This document shows, piece after piece, positions 52,983-63,225 of a stretch of 64,000 nt of DNA. Source of the DNA: Tribonema minus (Eukaryota > Sar > Xanthophyceae > Tribonematales > Tribonemataceae). The notes beneath the pieces were generated by a model that had not been told where the DNA came from, did no database searches, and worked only from the letters and a program-made list of their open reading frames with translations. Within the stretch, counting starts at the first letter, position 1. Every line of letters begins with the position of its first letter. The stretch spans positions 62,001 through 126,000 of the forward strand of contig JAFCMP010000031.1 in assembly GCA_017506865.1 (NCBI GenBank), given 5' to 3'. The position numbers and the translations under genes were made by a program.

Positions 52983-55900
52983 ATGCGCAGCGGTGTGGTG
53001 AGATCTGCTGCTGCTGACTCTGTGGTATGGCAAGTCGCGAGGTCCTCCGCTTCGCTGAGGCGAGCTGGTGTCGGGGCGGCTCCGCACGAACATCAACTTG
53101 AAGCAAGGTGGGAAGTTTGTGAAGGTTGGCGCGTTGAAGAAGCAGCGAAAAAATCATGGTGTGCAGAGGGAAGTGCCGCTGCCTGCTGGTCACTTTGCTG
53201 CTGTACTCTCCCGCTGTGTGCCATGGCTTCACCCACTGCATACGCATGGTGGCGTCCAAGCCACAGAGCGGAGCGCGAAAGAGGCCAAGGAGTGGCGGCG
53301 CAGCCAGACCATCAGTGGATAAATGGCGGTACGTAATCACTTGACACCCTGCTGATGCTCTTGCATTTTGATTGCTGAGGAAATTTCAAGCGCGCGATTG
53401 AATCAACAACACCACTGATTCTGCGGATCAGGATCGTCCCAACAGAGAGTGCGGCAGCATTTCTGGCTGGATCATGATGACAATTGCGGCAATTCGCTAT
53501 GTTTGCTGACTGCGAAGTTGCATGAAATCGAAAACACAGCACACATCAAGCTTTTAGGTCGCCTTGATTCGTGTCGTCAACTCTCTCTCGCTGGCAGTCA
53601 TGAAGCAGAGGCTGGAGTGGCAACTGCCAGACTGCCAAGCTGCTTTATGGGTCAACCTTGCAGTAGGAAAGACAACACAAACAAGGCAACCAGTTGAGCT
53701 TATCCACATCTTTGACTTCATATTACAGTCAGTCATGAGCTTATGAGGACACAACCCAAAAGTGCTGCTGCTGCTGCTGCTGCTGCTTGTATTTGGCTTC
53801 CCTGCAGACTGTTTAACCTGGAGGTCCCTCTCAGCAGGGACCCTGGGAAGGACGACATAGGCATCCACGATGCTGTGCTGAGCGCCATCAGCACGCGTCT
53901 GGGCATGCGCCCCGACATGCCCTCGCTGCTGTCCGCTGACGTGAGCATCGTGCGCAAGAGCTTTGACGGGCGATGGAAGAAGGATGGAGAGCCAAAGTTC
54001 GGTGAGCCATGGTTGGTGCGCGGGAGCACGGCAGCGCTGGCATCTGCGGTCTCCCATCTGTCACCATCACTATTCGTAAATGACCGTGATGCGCAGTATA
54101 TCAAAAAGTCGCGTTGACCATGACATTGCCGTGTCGAATGCCCCCATACGTCCGCGCGGTCCTTCATCTCCTCCCTCCCTCGCCCCCTTCACCCACGCCC
54201 CCTCAGTGTACACGGTGGACGTGAGAGTGGACAGGGGCACCGCCGCCAAGCTCAAGCTCAGGGTGAAAGAGGGGCGCATGGAGCCTGCGCCCGCGCCTGC
54301 AGCAGCAACAGCGGCGGCGCCGGCGTCCGCGGTGTGGAGCACTGAGGCTGCGGCGCCGCGGGTGTTGGTTGTGGGCTCTGGCCCAGCGGGCCTGTTTGCG
54401 GCGCTGGCTCTGGCGCAGGTGCGAGATCTGATGTATAACATGCTGTTGTGGCAGAGAGGCAGTTGAAGCCTCACGTGCTCAGGACCGCCGCTGCCAGCAG
54501 CCATCGCAGTAGCAGCAGCTATTGAATGCGCGTGGCTCACGGGATTAGTTCAAAGGCGCTCTACGCGCCCGCCGCTTGGCCATACGGCGTGTGCGCCGCT
54601 GCAGTTGAGGACACCAATGTGCAGCTGCGTCCCTAATGGCAGCGCAGCAGTTCTGAAGAGTTCACTGTTCATCGCTTTGCGATGCCATGTCTACACACGC
54701 GCAGCGCTCGCAAGAAGTGACAGAGGGGGGGGGTGACGGCACGCATGCTGCATGCTTCGCCATTCTCACGCTTACACAATGTCCATCCTTTACCATCTAA
54801 CCCATGCATCAGGCGGGCTACAAGCCTATTATATTGGAGCGCGGGCAGCCGGTGGAGGTGCGGGGGCGGGACATAGGCGCGCTGTTTGCCAGGAAAATCC
54901 TCAACGGAGAGAGGTGGGTGATGACACGCCCTTCTGCCATCGTTGCGTGCGTCGGACGGACTCGGCGCGGCGCCCGATTCCATATGGTTGCAGGTCACCT
55001 GCATAGAACATGCCAGAAGACGTGGGGTGGGCAGAGTCGACTGCAGTTGCCGCCAAGCGCATTCTCCGCCGTGTTGCTGCAAAGAGCGTGCTGCAACTTC
55101 AAGAACTGCAGACTGCTGCTGGGCGTGTGTAAGCGCAGTGACGTGCAAGCCCTCGGCCGCTGCGTGGTGGCCCTGCCCGAGAGTTGTTCTGTCGTGCCAG
55201 TGACAACTTTGACAACCGCCTGCAGCAGTACTAGACTCTGCTGCAAGCCTCAGCAGCGCTACAGAACATCCAAGTAGCGGGCCAAGAGGCTGCTGCGCAG
55301 TGGCCGGCTGCCATTGGGGGCTGTGCGGGTCTCGCAAGAAGTGTGCACAGAAGTCTGTTGTTGTGCTGCCAAATGCGTTGTGCTGCCAAATGCAACTTGA
55401 AGTTGAACAATGGTCGACGTCAAGACTTTGCCAGTGGACGTGTGAGTGTGCTTTCATGCTTGATACGGTGCGATTGTCAACCAGTCTTGCATGATCTCAC
55501 GTCAGCCAGAGCCCCAGCATGTAAGTCAAAGGACTTGAGGATAGCATGGTCGCAGCACATGTCGCTGACAACATCCACGCACGAGCACGCACCTTATGCT
55601 ACTGGATGCAGGCATATACTATGCCATCATAAATAAAATAGGGAACTGGTACTGCACGACTTTGCCCCACCGCTTTTGTGACGTAATCACGTGACACCTG
55701 GCACATGATAACATCGGCTTTGCACTGCCGCTCCAGAAGTCTCAATGCCAGCCTTGTCCCCCCGCGCCTGCCGCTGCCACGAGCAGCAACCTCTGCTACG
55801 GCGAAGGCGGCGCCGGCACGTGGAGCGACGGGAAACTCACCACGCGCATCGGCAAAAACAGCGGTGAGCAGCTCCTGTCGACACCTAGCCTGCGACCTGC

Positions 55901-58900
55901 AGTTTCTCTGCCAGAGTAGTTGCCGCCTCGTTCGTACAGTCGATGGCGCTATCATGCGCAGCGCCCTGCAACGTGTCTGTGGCGCGCGCGCTCAGGCACG
56001 CGCCGCCGCCGCCGTGAAGAAGACGCAAGCGGCCAGCGGCTGGTGCGAAGTGCAGCGATGCTCAGCAGAGGCCGGCGAGCTGCGTATGCGGTCGATCGGC
56101 GGGCCATGAGACGGCGCGCCGAGTCTGCTGCCATCTGCTGTTGGCTGCCGTTGAAGCCTGCACCGCTGTGGCCTCTGCCGGCGGCGCGTAACACACGCGT
56201 GTCAGCGCAAACGCTGTTGAAAAGTGCAAGTTTTGCAGCGTTGTTTGACGATGACGTCTCGTCACCGGCACCCTCCTCTGCCGCACGCTGCGCCTGTCAT
56301 TGGCGGCCGTGGCGCCTCCGCCGCCGGGTGCGCGCGCGCGCCGCCGCCTCTCGCCGCGCCGCACGCCGCCACCGCCATCACCGCTGATCTTCTCATCGCT
56401 CAGACAGTACAGTCGAAGTGCACGCTTATCCACACCCATTTCTCGTACCTCACCTTTCCCAGCATGCCCCCACCCCCCCTTCCCCCTGCTCGCCGCCCCT
56501 GCCGCGCCGCTGCAGAGGACGTGCGCGCGGTGCTGGAGGCGCTGGTGCAGCACGGCGCGCCGGACCGCATACTGGTGGACGGCAAGGTGAGGGGACGCTC
56601 GCCGAGACGGTCACTGCACCGCATTGTGTCGCCTACTTGTGGCATGCGCTGTGGATGTCATCTGAGCGCTGATGTTGCACGGTGCTGGCAGTGCGTCGTC
56701 ATACAGTGGCTTGCATTGGCGGGTACCGCTTCTTGCTGCAGCATCAACCACCCTGTTGGGATCTGATGAGCTTCCATTTGCAAGTAACATGGCACAGGCC
56801 CACGGCAGATGCGGCGCCCGCTTTGCAAGCGTGTCCTGCCCGCGCCACCGGCCCTATGCACCGTTGATGATGCAGAAGTACACAAACTTTTTCTAGTCTT
56901 CTACCAATGCTATACACCACGTTGGCCTAGGACCCCATGAAGTCTTCAGAATCTCTCAGCAACATCTTGTCTCGCCGTGTGGTGCCATGGATCGCTTGAC
57001 TCCATCGCCCACACCTTCACCGGCCGTTGCTGACGCCTGGTCTGCCGCCTTGCGTCGCCGCGCGCGCAGCCGCATCTCGGGACCGACCGGCTCGTGCGCA
57101 TCCTGCGCGGCATGCGGCAGTACCTGCAGGAGCTCGGCGCCGAGTACAGGTTTGGCACGTGTGTGAAGGACGTCGTCGTGAGGGGCGGCAAGGTGGGGGC
57201 TCTTCACGGACTCATATGTTCACAGCAGCACGAGTCCATTCCATTGACATGAAGCCGCTACAAAATAAACTCCAATACGCAATGAGAAGCTCTGACCACA
57301 TCTCGACACGGGTTCTTTCTGTCGATGTATCTGCTCATCAGCGAACTTCAATATGCTATGAGTAGCTCGCGCGAATCTATGCTGCGCCGGCAGCCGCGGC
57401 ACTAGTGAGCGGCGCGTGGCCTCGTTACGCGACACAATGCTCAGCTCTGAGACGCTTGCGGGACGTACACAAAGCTGCACGGGGAGCCACGACGCGCACA
57501 GCGGAAGCGAAATCACCAGCGAGTGCCCCCTGCAGAGCATACGTGGTTGCACGAGCAGGCAGGCGTCGCCCGCTGCCTTGCGGCGCAGCTGTGCTTGATC
57601 AGTACATGGCGTGCACAGGCTTGGTGCCTCGCTCGACCAGCGCGGCCTCTGGCAGTGCACGCGCATCACCGCAAGTTCGCGTGCATGACGCGCAGTGCGC
57701 GTATGCAATCAAGCAGCCTGACGTCTCAATATATGCAGCGTGAATCGCAGTGGAGCGTAGCATCAGCACTTCGCTCTGTGTGTTTGCCCCCCCCCCGATC
57801 ATCCACCCCCGCTGCGCAGGTCACGGGCGTGGAGCTAACGGACGGCACCGTGCTGCCCGCCGACGCCGTCGTCCTGGGCATTGGCCACAGCGCGCGGCCC
57901 CTCTACGAGAGGCTGCTGGATGGGGGGCTGCATCTGGAGCCAAAGGTGCGGCAGCTCTCTGCGCGCGCGCGCACGCCCATTTTGTGTCGCGCAGCATCGT
58001 CGCAGGTGTGCGCACGGGATGTCTCTGCGGAGCCGTGGCTGCGCGCACCCATCTGCGACTACACGCAAGTGAGCACTGCCGCAGGTGTCTGCGCGTGCCG
58101 CCGTCGCCGCGCGCACGGTGCGAAGGCGGACCTGGGGATGCGAGTTCAGTGGAATTGGCACGCAGGCGTTCAAGCTGATGAGCGCTGAGCACGGTTGTGA
58201 GGCCCTCACCCGCAACCGAGTCTCGCCACCGCCGCGCAGTCCCAGGCATGCATAACTTGTCGTGCTGCCATTGCTGGTGCTGCTGTGCGTCTCGCTCGCA
58301 AACAGTGTCCTGCCTCCGGCGCACTGTCCTGGGCGTCCTCGACCACGGTGCTGGCGTTTTTGACGCGGCCACGCGTAGTGCGTGCGCGACACGTGCTGCG
58401 GCGGCTGACGCTGCTGCCTGCATCTTCTGCTGCTGCCGTATCTGCCGCGCGCGCCGCAGGGCATCGCCGTGGGGTTCCGCGTGGAGCACCCGCAGGACCT
58501 GATTGACTACATACAGTACGGCGCGTTTTCCGCAGAGGTATGTAGGTACAGGCGCTCTGTCAGCGTTAGGGCTGGGGTTGGGGTTGGGGTTTTTCTCTCG
58601 TGCGAGCGCACTTGACTCCATACAGTACGGCGCGCTCTCCGCAGAGGTATGTAGGTACAGGCGCTCTGTTGGGGTTGGGGTTAAGTTTAGGCTTTTTTCC
58701 TCGTACAGAAAGAGGCAAGCATGTGCTTCTAGAAGTACTCATGTATCGCGAGGTTGTGCGTCGTTTCGCCCGCGCGCTTCATCCGCTGGCAGACGCCACG
58801 GGCGAGCGGCAGCGGTTTCTTGGCGTCCAGGGCTCCGCGCCGCCTCTGCCGCGGCAACCGCCGCAGCAGCAGCAGAGCACACAGCAAGAGCACGCGATGA

Positions 58901-61900
58901 CCCTTTGGCGCTCCATTTTCTGGCCTGCATGCTTCAGCTTCAACTCTGAATATGTGTTGAATGAGCCGTGCGTCGACCCACACGCCACACATGCAGAGCA
59001 CTGCGTAGCACGAAGCCCGGCGGTGCCCGCCGCATGCCACAGGCTGTCACGCTCCACGAACACGCCCTCGCGGCAGGCGGCGGCAGTCCTGCACCAGCCC
59101 TGACGCGCCGCGCCACGCCACGCTCCCCTCGTGACGTCACCTCCCCTCGCGCCACCTGTCCACGCAGGCGCTGCGCATCACGCCGTGCGCCTACCCACAC
59201 ATCACACTCGCAGAGCGTTACGCAGGCGCTCGCCACCGATTGCACACAAACATGCATATGTCAAAGCGGCTGGCGGCATCAGTCGTGTGCAAACTCGACA
59301 CGCCCCCCAAACTTCTTCCCCCTCCCCTTCCTTCCCCCCTAGGTGCTGCGCGGCAAGGGCCCCGTGCCCGTGGCGGACTACAAGCTGGTGGCGGACCTCG
59401 GCGGCGGGCGCGCGTGCTACAGCTTCTGCATGTGCCCCGGCGGGCAGATCGTGCCCACGAGCGTGGACCCACGCGAGGTCTGCGTCAACGGCATGAGGTC
59501 AGCGCTCGACTGCAGCAGCCGCCGCCGCCGCCGCGCTGCGCTGCGCGAGTGCCTATGCAGTGCCGCTGCTGGTGTACGGTGGTCGTGATCTGCAATAACA
59601 ACAGTAATAAGGTCTGCGTCAACGGGATGAGGTCAGCGCTCGACGGCGACCGCCGCCGTTGCTGCCGCGGTGCGCCGCGCTAGTGTCTTTGCACTGCCGC
59701 CGCTGGTGCATTGTGGCCCTCGGCTACGTCGTGCCCTCCATTGTTGGCAGCTGCAGCAGCACTGAAGCGTGGGAGGGGTCGCTGCGCGCCGTGCTGCGTT
59801 GCGATGCCGCCGCCGGGCCCATGCATCTTCTCGCGCTTGCGTCGTTGCAACGCGCGTTCTGTGCCCCACGATGTGCCGCTTCAGTGCTCACCTGCGCAGT
59901 GCCGCGGCGTTGTTGCCATGCGTCGCTGGCAGGCATGTGGCTGTTCAGAGGAGTGTGCGGATCTCCCGTCCAGACAGGCTTTAATTAGGCCATGGTGCCC
60001 ACATCCAGCACGGGCCCGACTCGTCATGTTCCAGCCTCATTTAGCGGTCGAAGCGCTTGTGCTGAGTTATCGCTTCGGAGTGCGCCGCGAGCTTTGCAGC
60101 GCAGAAATGCAGTTATGAGAGCGGCGAAAAGAGTGCGACCTTCGATGCGCTCGCCGACGCCACATCCCAACAGCAAGATGTACACCGGCACATTGTTCAC
60201 CCATCCAGGTTGCACTTGAGTTGCCACCTAGCGCCTGCGAAGCCGAGCACGACCTCGCCATCATCACCTCTGCGTTGCTTTTGGTGTTGTCCCGGGCGTT
60301 GCAGCTTCTCCAAGCGCGGCAGCAAGTGGGCCAACAGCGCGCTGGTGGTCAACATCAGCCCCGATGACATGCGGGACTTCGGCGGCGACGGCCCGCTGCG
60401 GGGGGTCTACTGGCAGCAGGTATGTAGGTGTGCCTGACACATTTCGACTCTCTGTACAGCACACAGGAGACCTGAGCTATCTGATGCAAGAAGGGCGGAT
60501 GCGTTAACGCATTGCCGCAGGCATAGTCACCGCGTTTGCGCATGCATGGCGTCACTCCCCATGCCCGTCGTGAGCTCGGCCGCTGAACTGCACGCCGCCG
60601 CTGCCGCCGCTGCGCCGCTGCCGCCGCCAACGCCGCTGCCGCTGCGTCGCCGCAGGCGGATGGATGCGCCTCGCTTTCCTCACGCAAGCACGCTCGCGCC
60701 CTTCAGTGTTTCATGCCAGCGCATCTCGAGTCACCGCCTACGCACCAGGCCATTCGTGCCGCCACGCTCGCTCTCGTCGCGGTCTGCGTCGCCACGCACA
60801 TTGTGCCTGGGTAGCATCAATCGACATACCCGCCGCGAGCTCGGCCGCTAAACTGCACGCCGCCTCCGCCGCCGCTGCCGCGCCGCAGGAGATGGAGCGC
60901 CGTGCCGCGCGCGCGGGCGGCGGCGACCTGGTGGCGCCCGTGCAAACCGTTCCCGACTTTTTGAGCGGTGCTGCCGAGCCGAGCGCGCCGCTGCCGACCA
61001 GCAGCTACCGCCTCGGCGTGCGCGCGGCGCCGCTGCACGAGCTGTACCCAGGTGGGGCTTGGCTTTGCGCGGCGACTCGTGCGCGCGGCGTCGCACGAGT
61101 TTCTGGCGCACGTGCCGCTGCCGCTGCAGCCGTGGGTAGGAAGCTGGCTGCCCTTTGCAGACAATCGGGCCTGTTGATTCAGTCCAGGATATGAGGCACT
61201 GCTTCATGGCGTGTTCATGCAGGAAGGTTCGGCCGGTGTCGGCGGTGCCTCGAGCGTGAACGAGTGAAGTTGTTCACAAGCAGATGAGCGTCTCCATGAC
61301 GCGATCCGTCTCACCCTTGTGTGCCACCGAGGTCTGCAAGAAATGGGCAATGAGATGCGACAGCCGCATTCCCAATGCCACAGCAGAGCACCGCCACAGC
61401 GCGGGAGCATAGCGGAAGGCTTTCACTGAAGCTGCTGCGGCGGCGACGCGCCCGCTTCAACTTGCATACATAGCGCGAGCGTCATGCGCTTCAGTCACAG
61501 CATCGACTGTGGCGCGTTCACCACATTGTACCACTCGCAGCACCACCTTGAGTGCGTGCGCATGTGCGTTGACCCCCCCTGCGGCGGCGGCGCGCCCGCT
61601 TCACTTGCGTACATCACGTGAGCGTCACGCGCTTCAGTCAACAGCATCACGTGTGCAACCGAGACCCCCGCCCGCTCCCTCTCTGCACCCGTGCAGCTGC
61701 CGTCACGCAGGGCCTGAAAGACGCGCTGGCGGCCTTTGAGGCGCGCCTGCCGGGCTTTGCGACATCGCCCGCGGCGCTGCTGCACGGCGTGGAGACGCGA
61801 ACGTCGGCGCCCGTGCAGATCGCGCGCGACGCCGCGTCGCTGCAGTGCGTCAGCGCTCAGGCCCTGTACCCCACGGGTGAGCGCACGCGCGTAGCGTAGT

Positions 61901-62779
61901 GCGGGATCAGCGGGATGTGGCTGAGGAAGTTGAAGTTGATGCTGTCTGTGACGCGGCTGAACCTCGGCTCTAGGGTTACGGTTGGCTGACGGCGCAGCCT
62001 TCAGCAGGATGCATAGCGTGCCGTGGCGGCTGACAAGGGTGTGGCATCACTGCAGGACCGTGCCACATACTGGCAACTCTGCCCTGGGGGGTGAGAAACA
62101 CCACGCCGCTGCACCATTCAGCCCTTGCGTGTAGCATGAGTTGCATTGCGGAGCCACTGACTTTGCTACACAGCATCAGTGCTCCGGGCTTGGTGTCGCG
62201 GACGGTGTGGTTAGAGGTGACAGACAGGAGGCAATCACGGGTTCGCTGACCGCCGCGCATTCGGCGTGCAGGCAGTGCCACGATGCGGCAGGCTTTGCGC
62301 AGCTGCATTGCATCAGCGGCGCGCACATTTTCACGGTCAATGATGTGAGCGAGGCATGTCTCAACAAGGTGTTGTGCATTGCCCTGTGAGAGTTGCGGTG
62401 ATGCTGAGGAGAGCAGGGGTTGAGGCTCAACACGCACATACCATGTGCAGCTGCACCGGTATCCGGCGCAGCGAGGTACTGCTCGCTGGCGCCATGGCCA
62501 TGTGTTAACCCTTTGATATCTACACACACAGCACATTGCGCGGCACCGCCCCTCGCAGTTTGTGTGCCACTACGATTGTGTGCTTTCTTTGCGCAGAGTA
62601 CTAATCACGCACATCATCTCTGCTGCCCCCCCCCTGCAGGCGAGGGCGCAGGATACGCCGGCGGCATAGTGAGCGCAGCTGTGGACGGTGCACGTGTGGG
62701 GCGCGCTGTCGTGGCAGCACTTGCTGCGTTCCGGCCCGCTGCTGGTGCTGCTGCTGCAGCTGCTGACACCAGTTCATGA
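52983..62779 (+). CDS. FAD-dependent oxidoreductase, COG2509 type, 14 exons
   Basis: Exons: 52983-53107, 53808-54001, 54207-54418, 54813-54913, 55787-55863, 56516-56586, 57070-57192, 57820-57945, 58460-58537, 59343-59497, 60305-60419, 60889-61051, 61697-61876, 62640-62779. All phases fit and total 619 residues plus stop. Landmarks: VPLSRDP and VRKSFDGRWKKDG before the flavin domain; dinucleotide-binding VLVVGSGPAGLFAALALAQ (GSGPAG 163-168) followed by ILERG; GESNLCYGEGGAGTWSDGKL; GTDRLVRILRGMRQYL; DAVVLGIGHSARPLYE; GFRVEHPQDLID; CMCPGGQIVP; KWANSALVVNIS; GVETRTSAPVQI; C-terminal GEGAGYAGGIVSAAVDG (574-590). This is the widespread COG2509 family of predicted FAD dehydrogenases; the plant member is needed for normal plastid pigmentation. 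The electron donor and substrate are unknown. The first exon (MRSGVVRSAAADSVVWQVAR) is chosen only on phase and position; it is Arg/Ala/Ser-rich like an organelle presequence and could be wrong. Confidence 0.85.
53763..53790. repeat. (CTG)9 microsatellite before the exon-2 acceptor
   Basis: About nine CTG units lie 18-45 bases upstream of the CCTGCAG acceptor of FAD gene exon 2. The pyrimidine content of the repeat may substitute for a polypyrimidine tract. Confidence 0.8.
58502..58692 (+). repeat. Tandem duplication of exon-9 donor edge with TTAGGG/GGGGTT tract
   Basis: CATACAGTACGGCGCG..TCCGCAGAG plus gtatgtaggtacaggcg is present at the real junction (58510-58556) and again at 58619-58665. 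Each copy is followed by a GGGTTGGGGTT-type tract with TTAGGG pieces. The copy keeps both the exon sequence and a perfect donor. Confidence 0.9.
59478..59650 (+). repeat. Duplicated exon-10 donor edge
   Basis: AGGTCTGCGTCAACGGCATG with AG|gtcagcgctcgac ends exon 10 at 59497. AAGGTCTGCGTCAACGGGATG with the same donor recurs at 59610-59645. Downstream sequence (CGCCGCCG...GCGCTG) is also duplicated, with a period of about 134 bases. Confidence 0.85.
60568..60905 (+). repeat. Duplicated acceptor region of exon 12
   Basis: GAGCTCGGCCGCTRAACTGC and the following GCCGCC-rich run with GCCGCAG appear at 60573-60657 and 60837-60888. The second copy forms the real acceptor (GCCGCAG|GAGATGGAGCG); the first ends in GCCGCAG|GCGGATGGATGCG. 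Confidence 0.8.
61433..61655. repeat. Tandem duplication inside FAD gene intron 12
   Basis: Two ~75-base copies, 61433-61505 and 61580-61655, share GCGCGCCCGCTTCA, TACAT and GCGCTTCAGTCA. Neither copy crosses a splice junction. Confidence 0.75.
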
Positions 62780-63225
62780 CGGTGGTCGCGGCCCCACCAT
62801 GCCTGATCTGTGCAGGAGCGGCAACAGCTGCTTGCTGGCGACTTTCAACACCTGAGGTCGGATTTATTTTGAAAAAAATTCTCAATGAGAAAGTTGACGA
62901 CAGATGATCCGGACGAGTCCAGCGAGCATCCACCCCTCTCCAAGTGCTGTTGTTGAACGATGATGTTGAAAGAGGATGACCCTGCTTGATGAGGATGATC
63001 TCTGAACAAAATGACACTCGCGCGAGTCTCGCGCGAGTGGTGTGCCTAGCTACCAAGCAGATGGTGCGGATTGTTGATCTGGTGTCCTGCCCCGATGATT
63101 GGTCAGGTGTGCGCCAATCGCGTGTGTAAGTGAAACAACCTGGCACAGCGCTCAACCTCCCCAAGTTGACGTTGAAGAGTTCACCTGAGACATTTGGAGA
63201 TGAGAAATAATAGATTCATTGCGCT
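62780..63225. other. Intergenic after FAD gene
   Basis: No gene is seen. It is relatively AT-rich just past the stop codon (an A/T run at 62861-62880, possibly 3' UTR). The main feature is the perfect hairpin at 63015-63039. Confidence 0.5.
63015..63039. repeat. Perfect inverted repeat, 11-bp stem and 3-base loop
   Basis: CACTCGCGCGA, loop GTC, then TCGCGCGAGTG. It is GC-rich and would form a very stable hairpin in RNA or single-stranded DNA. It lies about 240 bases after the FAD gene stop codon, so it could be part of its 3' end or a separate element. No T run follows. Confidence 0.75.

Noticed and set aside
52852-53340. Opposing frames on both strands near 53 kb as an independent gene
   Set aside because: Neither strand shows a motif. 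The region is best used by the proposed first exon of the FAD gene and its first intron.
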